A stretch of DNA of 64,000 nucleotides. It comes from Quillaja saponaria. Taxonomy: Eukaryota > Streptophyta > Magnoliopsida > Fabales > Quillajaceae. The stretch is taken from NCBI GenBank assembly GCA_029379385.1, contig CM055609.1:9858001-9922000 (forward strand), given 5' to 3'. Numbering within the stretch: position 1 is the first letter of the stretch; each line of letters starts with the position of its first letter. The translations under genes were made by a program, and so were the position numbers. This document shows positions 55,386-64,000 of the stretch, one piece after another. Under the pieces are notes generated by a model, which was not told the origin of the DNA, ran no database searches, and was given only the letters and a program-made list of their open reading frames with translations.

Positions 55386-55647
55386 CTGACCAATCACTAT
55401 TTGATATCTTTTAAGCGTTGTGTTGAACTATGCAAGTTGCAAGCAAATACTAGCCAAAAGATGTGGTGTTATGGGCAATACCAGAAATACAGAGAATACA
55501 GAGGAGGGTCTCTTTTGAGTTTTGGCTGTTGAGAATGGGCTCTGCATGCAATGTGGGACCCAATACTTATTAATAATAAAAATGTTCTAAAAACCAAAAA
55601 AGAAAAATAAGTGAGTAAATTAAAAGAAAACAATTAAATACAAAAGT

Positions 55648-55652
55648 TGACG

Positions 55653-55723
<71 letters not shown>

Positions 55724-55727
55724 CGTC
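55648..55727 (-). tRNA. tRNA-Leu (anticodon UAG)
   Basis: Eighty bases, minus strand: acceptor GACGGTT pairs with AGCCGTC (one G-U), discriminator A, D-arm GCCGAGTGGTCTAAGGC, anticodon stem CCAGA/TCTGG enclosing TTTAGGC (anticodon TAG), a long variable arm as expected for Leu, and T-arm GTGGGTTCAAATCCCAC. No intron and no encoded CCA. A/T-rich sequence with T runs follows (55600-55647), consistent with Pol III termination. Confidence 0.95.
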
Positions 55728-56305
55728 CATTTATTCTTGGATCTGTAATTTATATTTTGAAATCTATCTTTGTGAAATACTCTTGGCAATGTCTGACTTT
55801 ATTGATTGATGTCCTAACTCCTAATTTTCCCAATAAAAAGTTTGAGCAAGGCTAGCTAATTAATGAAATTGTGAATCTTAATGAGGGTATCAAGAGCTTT
55901 TTTAACATAATCTTAATTTGTTGTTCGATGATTAGTATGAGATTTTGACTAACCCATCTTAGCTAGATATTTTTAGTTTAACTAATAACAAATGAAGGTG
56001 CTAGTTGGTTTAACTGATAATTTGTTTTTGATGTTAGAATATTAAACATATGTGATTGAATTTCATCTCCACATTTTGGGGAAGGGAGAGAATTACCTTT
56101 TATTGTATAGCTCATAAATCTAACAAACTTTTTCAAAAACAGAACTAATAATTGATTGATCGTTATTTGAATTTTTAATGTAGCAATGATATAAGAACAA
56201 AAAAATATATATAAGATTGGACAAGACATAAGATTATTTATCTATATAATAAGATTGAATCTCATGAATTATAATTTACACGTACCTAGATTCTCTTATT
56301 TTCTT
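55728..56305. other. Intergenic, AT-rich
   Basis: No gene or element recognised between tRNA-Leu and the TIR element. Confidence 0.4.
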
Positions 56306-57086
56306 TTTCAGCTCACCTCCAATGCACCCTTTCACCCAATACTCTCAAGTACACATTGACTGATCACACATGTATTAATTTAAATTAAAGGCAAAGATTA
56401 AAAGTCCAATTTGACTAAACTCTCACTCCTCTAATCTTTCATTGGGGATGCAATATGGCGGCTACAGAGACGCAACAAGGAAAATTTCTTCCCTTTCTCC
56501 CCCCACAGATCTTTCTACTTTCTCTCTTATCTTCTCAAGCTTCTCTGTCTTTCTATTTCTTTCTCATTCTTTGTTAAAAGTTCTTATAAACTAATATAAT
56601 CAGCACAATTCAACCTATGATTCAAAACTTGTTTGCGATTGTTTAATGGATCTTGAGCATGTTCTTTTCTCATTGTTTTCTTCAATTTTCAGTTGATTTT
56701 ATGGTGATTAACTCTAAATCTTTGTTTTCTCTCTTATGCTTATGTTGTTTAATCAGGTGTTACAGTGAGAAATTTTTTTAAATACTCATTTTGAGTTTTC
56801 TGCTAGTATGTTGTTTTGGGATCATTATATAAGCACAATACTTGAAATAAAAAGATGCAAAGTAATTAGTGGTTAAAATCAAAGATTAAGAGTTTTTGAA
56901 TACCCATTTTGTGTTTTAAATTATTGGACAAACAAATGAGTAAGAGAAGTGAGAGTTTAGTTAAATTTAACTTTTAATCTTAGCCTTTGATTGAAATTAA
57001 TTGATTTCAATTAACACATGTATTAATCATCTAAATGTGTAATTGGGAGTATTGAGTGAACTGGTGTATTGGAGGTGAGCTGAAAA
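56306..57086. mobile_element. TIR element of about 780 bp with arms of about 135-150 bp
   Basis: The left arm (TTTTCAGCTCACCTCCAATG, ACACATGTATTAAT, GATTAAAAGT, TAAACTCTCACT) is the inverse of the right arm (AGTGAGAGTTTAGT, ACTTTTAATCTTAG, ATGTATTAAT, ATTGGAGGTGAGCTGAAAA). Long TIRs suggest a Mutator-like non-autonomous element. The target duplication is not clear. Inside, an ATG at 56455 opens 40 codons (MAATETQQGK...) followed by a CT-rich stretch and intron-like sequence, so a captured gene fragment is possible. 57087-58940 has no recognised gene. Confidence 0.65.
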
Positions 57087-59028
57087 TCTTAAAACAAATT
57101 CAATATTTTCTCTAAACCATGAATGATTAAATATCCATAGGAGCTGTAAATCAGCCTCAAGTTACCAAATTATTTTTCCAACCAAGATTCTTTTACCTAC
57201 GCGATTACTTTATTTTGGTGCTTTTGTGTCTTTGGCTGATTTTTTTTTTTTAAATAATGTCTTCAAATTATTATTACTTTATTAAATATATATATTATGT
57301 AGTGTTTGAATTCATATCTCCTTAAATCTATTGTTCGTATCAAAGCAAAGAAAATGGATTCAAGTTACCTCGTATGATTCTATCTATTGAGAACATACAA
57401 TACGTTTGCTTGTTTAGCTTATTTCTTCCTCATTTCTTTTCCATGTGCAATTTGCAAAGGTCATGCTCTAGCTATTTATGTATGGACATAGAAGGTAGTC
57501 ATGTAATTGAACACTAAAAATGTACTTTTTAATCTATTCGAATCATGTGATGTTTACCGGTTATATTATTCTATCAATCCTTAATTTCTCTGAAGGTTAA
57601 AAATATGTTATTTTTTACATTCGTCAAAAAAAATTGAATAATCACTTATTTTTTATTTTTTTCCTTGAGTCATGAGTCATTGAAAATTCACAAATTGCAA
57701 AAGGAAATTATGATTATATTGACAAAGAAAATGATATAAATGAATGGTAATGGACTCATGGTTTCTAGTCAATGTTACAAATGGGAAATTCAAGTGATTC
57801 TGTCTCTCTCTTAAGGATACCTTGTGAAACAAATATTGTTCCATTTTGGTCTTAAGGATAGGAAAATGATGTTATTTATGCCTCAAAATGCAATTTCTTA
57901 TAGCGTTAAAGTTTTGATAAATTTGGTATATAATTCATGTTTAACAAATGTGGTTGTACGTAGTTGTAAGTGTGAAACAAACAGAAATAATTACAACTGA
58001 AATATCAAATTAGCTACATTTCAAATGTCTCACACATTTCTTTATTTATGAAGAAATTTATTTTTAGGAATATTTTTTGACAGTATACGTACATATTATC
58101 ATCATGACTATTTTTAAGGGATTTGTTTGGATTGTGGCAAGACGAGAATCATGGTCTTTGTCTCATAGCATATTTAGCATGTGTTTGATTTGTCTAAAAG
58201 TTGTAGTTTATGACCAAGGTCTTAAAAGATGATTTGTGTGTAAAATAAAAAAATAATATTCATTTTTAGTGTATTTTGATTGTCCAAAAACTTGATTGGT
58301 GGATAAACAAAAGAGAAGAAATAAAGAGCATAACAGAAAAAAAAGAAAACATAAAAAAAGGTGGCACTGCATCCTAAGACACAAGGGATGTGGTGACACA
58401 AACAGATTGCGACACGGTGCCTCGCCTGTCGAGAGTCCAGTGGCATGTTCCCAAACGGAGGCTATAGTTCACACATGCATATTCTTTCCAACCAAATACA
58501 TGTGAATATATATTTACATACACATGTATGAATTGAAAAGGTTGTGATCATGCTTTCCGAATTTAGTCTAACTTTAGAAAAAAAAAAAAAAAAAAAAAAA
58601 CCAAAGCCTAAAGAAATTCTAATGCAACCTTGAAAATTTCCCTAACATTCTCAATCAAATCCTACTTTCTTACAAGATTAATTACACCAACTATACCATA
58701 TATTGCAAAAATTAACACTTTGTCTCCAACCCTTTGTTTCATCTTCTAATTAACAGATATCCCCACTAAGTGTTGTGTGCCCCCATAAAATTGAAAGCTC
58801 TTTACTCTAAATAGTAGTGGCATTGTTTGATAACGTTTTAAACTGCTTCCACTCCAATTAATTTGCTTGATTGGTTAATAAAATGATTTCATGGATAGGG
58901 AAAGAACAATTTTTGATGTGACAATAACAGTTACAATTGTTTATATATTAAGTTCCCCTGCCTTCTCACTCACATAACACTGCAGAAACAGTAAAAACCA
59001 CTTTAGCTTTCCTCAATCAATCACAGCC

Positions 59029-59827
59029 ATGGCTAAGTCAGTTTCTTCACTTTCCATTCTCTTCCTTATTCTTCTGCTTCTCTCTGTCAACTTAGGTAAA
59101 GATTTTCACTTTCTTTACAATTTTTGGTAACAAATTACATAACTTCTTGATTGTTATATCGTTCGCATTTCCTTTACTAACACACCTTGCATTAGCAAAC
59201 AAGTTTTTCCCGAAACCTCAGCTCTCATTCAAAAGTTATTGAACTGATCAGATGCTCCTCAATGGCTTGATCAGTTGCATTAAGTTTGCATTGCTAATAA
59301 TTTCTTTGACTTCGTATGTTTTTTTTTTTTTGACTTGTGCAGGAGGAACTTTGAAGTTTACCAATGGATGGGTAGGAATTCAAAAAATACTAATTGGGTT
59401 TTTGGGTACAAAACCATTTGATATGAAAATTGGGATTGACACAAAGTTCTGACTGAATTGCAGGAGAGCCAGAACACTTGGTGTGTGGCAAAACCTTCAA
59501 CAATTGATGCAGAACTTTCATCAAACATTGAGTATGCATGCAATCAATTGAGGGATTGTTATCTGATTCAAGAAGGTGGATCTTGCTATAACCCCAACAC
59601 TCTCATAAACCATGCCTCTGTTGTCATGAACCTCTACTACCAATCCAATGGAAGAAACAATTGGAATTGTGACTTTAGGGGTTCTGGCCTTATTGTTGGG
59701 ACTGATCCAAGTAAACCCTTTTTCCTCTGAAACCCTTTTGTTTTACATCATATTTTATTTTAATCTGATTTTTTACTTCAATTATTTTTGTTTAACAGGT
59801 TATGGAGCCTGCAAATATGCTTTTTAG
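59029..59827 (+). CDS. Secreted X8 (CBM43) domain protein
   Basis: Exons 59029-59095, 59343-59371, 59464-59710 and 59799-59827 give 123 residues. A signal peptide (MAKSVSSLSILFLILLLLSV, then NLG) is followed by a short spacer and one X8 domain: WCVAKPS, YACNQLRDC, GGSC-YNPNT, HASVVMNLYYQ, NCDFRGSG, DPSYGACKYAF. All six conserved cysteines are present, and the tiny last exon supplies the sixth. X8/CBM43 domains bind beta-1,3-glucan (callose). The protein ends right after the domain, with no GPI-anchor tail, so it is probably apoplastic. A TATATATTA lies at 58942-58950, about 80 bp upstream. Confidence 0.88.
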
Positions 59828-60140
59828 GCTATGAACACTGAATAATTTGTTGAAGACTTCGTATACAACTTTTCCATGATTATTTCTTCTGTCTTTTTAG
59901 TTTATGAAAATAGGTAACTTCCAAAAGGGTATTTCTGTCATAAGGAAGGGAGAAGCTTTATGAACTTCTCTCTCCCATGAATTTGCTAGGTTTATTGCAA
60001 ACTAATTCATAGTAGTTTTGTGCAATTTCTAGTTCTGGAAGTAATTCTATGATTAGAGAAGTTTCAGTTATGTAACTTATGTGTGTTATGCAATGTCATT
60101 GAAAAGTTGTGACCATTTCAGTTGTCCTTTTCTTTTTGTA

Positions 60141-60162
60141 ATATATATATATATATATATAT
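60141..60162. repeat. (AT)11 microsatellite
   Basis: Eleven AT units in the 3' flank of the X8 gene. Confidence 0.9.
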
Positions 60163-60494
60163 GATATTAAGTAATGATGGTGTAATTCACTGATTATAAA
60201 CAAAAATTAACTGGCAATGATAAGATTTCATTAGTTTAGTGGATTGGAGGGGGTGAAGTGTCATTTACCTCAAATTTTAAGTATTATTTTCATTTCAAAA
60301 ATATTATTTACTTATATTAAGAATGAAAAGAAGAAGGATAATTTTATTCAAGACTTTAATTATGAAATTTCTTCCCATCTTTTGTTTTTATTTATTTCCG
60401 AGAACATATTTATTAAAGATAGGTGAAGGTCTATAGCTTAAATAATTATTGTATAAAATTAAATATCCAGGTATGCCTTAGCCATACTTGGACC

Positions 60495-60664
60495 AAGAAA
60501 AATGAAAAAGAAATCCTTCATCATACTTAATTGCTAGGAAACATTTTAACCTTAGGTGATTATTGTTATCACAAAAAGTTGTCTTTGTAGAAAAAGAAAT
60601 GCTTAATCATACTAAATTGCTAGGAAACATTTTAACATTAGGTTATTATTGTTATCACAAAGAG
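60495..60664. repeat. Tandem repeat interrupted by a transposon
   Basis: CATACTTAATTGCTAGGAAACATTTTAACCTTAGGTGATTATTGTTATCACAAA-type sequence occurs twice (about 60513-60585 and 60607-60664). The first copy runs on into AAGTTGTCTTTG. The second is cut by the TIR element at 60665, and its continuation (CACAAAAAGTTGTCTTTG) reappears at 61510. Confidence 0.7.
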
Positions 60665-61509
60665 TAATATACATACACATATCTCACACAATTTTTTTAC
60701 ACAAGTGTCAAATCATATTCTTATCTTTATAACCAAACACTCTAAATCACTTATTATTATATTATTAAAATTTATTATTACTAATAAATAGTTATTTTAT
60801 ATATGCAATTTTTTTATTAAAATTTATTATTACTTCTAAATCACCTCGTACCTTTATTTTGTATTTATCGTCTTATTTCAATAGTTTGTCTACCACTGTA
60901 AATGTTTATCATCATCTTCATTTTCTACTCTACATGTCTTTAATGGTTTCCAATATAAATCAATTCATAAAAATAACCGTTGAAATAAAAAAAATATTAA
61001 GTAAACATAACAAACAAATTAAAAAAAGAATTCATAGGATAAACTAACTTACTCTCTTTTTTTTTTTTTTTTTTGTTTAATTGAAGAAACATATTGGAAT
61101 ATCAATAAAATGAGGGTAGAAAAAAAAAATACAAGAAATAACAATCTTCTTCTTCTCTTTTTTTTTTTTTTCTTCAACCAAGTAAACAACACAAAAGCTA
61201 CATAAAAAATTAGGATAAAAATTATCAAAATTTTAATCATTTTATTAGTTTCCATTGATTTGAAAGAAAAAAAGATTAAAGAAGCGAAGCCATAGAAGAG
61301 AAGAAATAATAGGAAATGTAAGTGAGAAAGACGGAAAAATGAAATAAAGATTTAAAATAATTATTTGTAGTAATAAGAAATTTTAATGAGATGAGAGTAA
61401 TTAATTGAATAGTATAGTAAGAGGTAATTTAGAGTATTTGGTTATAAAGATAAAAATATAACATGACACTTGTATAAAAAGATTAAGTGAGATATGTATG
61501 TGTATGTAA
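60665..61509. mobile_element. Mutator-like non-autonomous TIR element with 9-bp TSD
   Basis: The left arm (ACATACACATATCTCAC, ACACAAGTGTCA, ATCTTTATAACCAAACACTC) is the inverse of the right arm (GAGTATTTGGTTATAAAGAT, TGACACTTGT, GTGAGATATGTATGTGTATG). Flanking 9-mers CACAAAGAG (60656-60664) and CACAAAAAG (61510-61518) differ at one base. A 9-bp duplication is the Mutator hallmark. The interior is AT-rich with poly-T and poly-A tracts and no gene. Confidence 0.75.
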
Positions 61510-61698
61510 CACAAAAAGTTGTCTTTGTCCATACTTAAAATAAGGAAAAGAAGGGGACTATTTTGTGATAAAAGACAAGAATGGATGGGCCTTCGGCCGT
61601 AAAGAATGAAGAACAAACGGGTCAAATCCTTACTTTCTTGAAATGTTAATTTACAAAATTCACCCTATAAACACAGAGATTCAAGAAAATAAATTAAA

Positions 61699-61770
61699 GG
61701 GGCATTCCGAGAATTGAACTCGGGACCTCTCGCACCCTAAGCGAGAATCATACCACTAGACCAAATGCCC
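61699..61770 (-). tRNA. tRNA-Pro (anticodon AGG)
   Basis: Seventy-two bases, minus strand: acceptor GGGCATT pairs with AATGCCC, discriminator C, A-box TGGTCTAGTGG, anticodon stem CTCGC/GCGAG enclosing TTAGGGT (anticodon AGG), T-arm CCGAG-TTCAATT-CTCGG. No intron and no encoded CCA. Confidence 0.95.
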
Positions 61771-62037
61771 ACGATTTTGTGGGAGGATATTATTATCAAT
61801 ATATAAATAATTGAAGAGTCGAATTCAAATTTGCGAGAAAACCCAATGAAGTTGGTGGAGTATTTTGCAGCCATTTCACTGGAGGAAGAGAACCCAGAAT
61901 CCGATCGGCCCCATATTTTTCTGTTCGAGAAGATGACAATGGAATTTTCAGAGAGCGTCATGGAAGGTGGAGCAATTTTCAAGGAGGACGTATGGTCCAG
62001 GACTGGCGATGGCTGGGGTTAATGTCTTTATAGTGTG

Positions 62038-62371
62038 ATGCCACCTCAAGCTTATCGTGCTTCCATGGCTGCTGGTAATGCTGATCAAAAACCCGGTGAT
62101 CTAGGTGAGTTTGAGTTTCTGCTCCATCTTTTACAGTATTAATTCGATCAATGCATTGGATTTTAGAGGACGCATAAGTTGAATTTAGTGATCCCTGCGT
62201 CTAATTACAGCTAGGTATTTTGAATTTCGGTTTAGCTTCTATTCACATTTCAGACTTTTTCTATGCTAATTATATGTCTATAATGTATTCTGTTTTATTT
62301 TATTTTATTCCTTTTTTCTTTTTCAGGTTTTACATCCAATGAACCCATTTGCTCCAACATGTTAACTATAG
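62038..62371 (+). CDS. Possible 5' end of an unrecognised gene
   Basis: ATG at 62038 opens MPPQAYRASMAAGNADQKPG, then DL. A GTGAGT donor follows at 62105, and a pyrimidine-rich acceptor at 62326 continues the frame as GFTSNEPICSNMLTIG up to another donor-like GT at 62372. Exons 62038-62104 and 62327-62371 agree in phase. I found no further exon before the window edge, so the gene is either partial or not real. An open stretch just upstream (61831-62022) may be leader or an alternative start. Confidence 0.3.
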
Positions 62372-64000
62372 GTATTTGAAACTGCTCTCCCAAAGGTAAT
62401 AAACTAATAATCTCTGCTTATATTAGTTTTTGGCAAGATGTGTGTATGAGTGTGTTTCTTTATAAAAACGCAGGGATGCTGCTTTCCATTTCTAGTAGCT
62501 TGGTTGACACTTAGAGTTGAGTACTTTGTAGTTTCATTTCCCTGTAGATCGTAATACTTGAATTGTAGACAATTTTTCAGTGATATTAGTTGTTGATTCG
62601 GTTATATTGGAAAGGCTTCAATAATTGTTAGTTTTGTGAGGGAGGTTAGTGGATTTAAGATTTAGGTAGGACAAATATGTTTGTAGGAGGTTTAGTGTTT
62701 GGGTAGTAGAGGTTTAGACTGTGGAATGAAGTATCAGCAAAATAGACTTGGAGGTTTTGTGTTTGCTTAGTAGATGTTTAGAATGTGGAGTGAAGTATTG
62801 GCAAAAATAGACTCGGAGAAAAAAGTAATTTTATTGGAGGAAGAAAAGGGTACATTAGTTGAGTTCTTAGAATTACAAGTTACCTTACAAATGGTCTTGC
62901 TTGCCGATTTATAGGCTGCATAACCGACCGAATAGTTTCTACCATTATCTATTATTGTGACTAATTTCGGCATTAATTTTCGTTAATTTGTTCTTTGAAA
63001 TAGTACCAAACTCTAGTGGACAGTTGTTCTTTTTCTTCTAATATACTTTTTGAACTTTCAGATTTCACTTGCTCTTCTTTGAGTTTGCTCCCTGGTTGGG
63101 GAAGGAAAAAATGGCATCAAGAAAACACTATTTATTCTTTTCATCCCAAATTTAGCAACTGTACATCATTTGCTAACATCTTCACTAAGAATATATCCAT
63201 TTATGTGGGTTGGGATCTTTGTTAGACCTTCATATTCTTAAATGAAAATTTGTCATCAAATGCAAAATTTATTGACTTTTTCTTGGATTTCTTCAAAACG
63301 AGTATCTAAAGTAAATCAAAAGAAAATGATATGGATACAAAAAGTTTTTACCAATTTTGCTTCCTAAATGATGTGGATGATTTAGTGTTACATGTATCAC
63401 ACTCACCTATCATAGGTACATTTAAATAGCCATTTGAACATGACAAATCATTTAGTAAGAGAATTTTCACAAGATTATTTGTATTCCTAACATCTCTAGT
63501 TTCAAAATGAATGGATACGTATTGTTGATGTACATTTGCTAAATTACTTGCTTTTCTCTCAAGGAAAGTTTTTGGCTTAGATCTTATAATTTTTGAATTA
63601 CAGATTCAAGTCTTTTTTTTGTTTTTCATATTCCTCTTATGTTTTTTGTTTACAATATATATATTTTAAACTTAAAATGATCAGTATAAAAACTCTTTCC
63701 AAACTCCACCCACCCTTTTTCTGAAAGAGATTCTAACTCTGAAATTTCCCCTCCTACTAAATAGTCAGAGTTGGTGTCATTATGAGATTTTATCATGACC
63801 CTAGGACTCCATACAATCATTTTGTCCGGTAGATTCACTAAAGTCATTAGTAGAGAAAAAAATGCAGTTAATTAAGAAATTGTCACCATAAGTTTAGTGT
63901 TACTTTTTCAAAAAAATAACTGTTGTGTGTCACATAATCAAAATCTGGAAATTTCAATTCTTTCTTCTTTCTTTTTCATCTCCTTTTAGTTTGTTTATGA
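62372..64000. other. No recognised feature
   Basis: AT-rich DNA. Short open frames (for example 63016-63225 plus, 62767-62973 minus) have no familiar domain. It might be intron of the gene suggested at 62038 or intergenic. Confidence 0.35.

Noticed and set aside
61737..61982. Minus-strand open frame of 81 codons
   Set aside because: Overlaps the tRNA-Pro gene and has no recognisable features.

Overview
This is nuclear DNA from a eudicot plant. The evidence is intron-rich genes with GT-AG junctions, AT-rich intergenic DNA full of decayed transposons, two nuclear-type tRNA genes, and plant-only families: LHCB1, starch synthase 4, the FLS2 receptor kinase, an E-class PPR protein, a purine permease, an S1/P1 nuclease and an X8 (CBM43) protein. 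The sequence alone does not fix the species.

Layout. 1-8880 is mostly repeats: a possible leftward gene fragment, a decayed PIF/Harbinger transposase (about 4.9-5.95 kb), a GC-rich island and a SINE-like insertion. 8881-10572 is a purine permease whose start codon sits alone in its first coding exon. 10.6-17.1 kb holds a rearranged copy of the window's first 1.8 kb, a tandem duplication of about 2.77 kb carrying a terminal-inverted-repeat (TIR) element in each copy, and a palindrome made from the promoter region of the next gene. 17144-19802 is a nine-exon S1/P1-type nuclease. 19.8-23.5 kb has a MITE and LINE fragments. 23575-25482 (-) is a PPR protein and 25971-40048 (+) is starch synthase 4; the two are divergent and share a spacer of 488 bp. 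41.0-47.2 kb holds three LHCB1 genes: copy 1 (-), copy 2 (+) and copy 3 (+). 47880-48678 (+) is an unrecognised small gene next to FLS2 (49371-53163, -). 54014-55385 is a collapsed pseudogene duplicate of that pair. Then come tRNA-Leu(UAG), a TIR element, an X8 gene, a Mutator-like TIR element with a 9-bp target duplication, tRNA-Pro(AGG) and a possible gene start near 62.04 kb.

Main themes. LHCB1 serves photosystem II light harvesting, SS4 starts starch granules, and FLS2 senses bacterial flagellin; nothing suggests that they form one functional system. The notable features are structural. The LHCB1 genes form an inverted, mosaic cluster. SS4 carries a triple 49-residue repeat near its N-terminus. 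The FLS2 neighbourhood has a duplicated and fused relic. Five single-base insertions break otherwise intact, highly conserved genes (SS4 and LHCB1 copies 2 and 3). I read these as more likely assembly errors than five independent inactivating mutations, but read data must decide.
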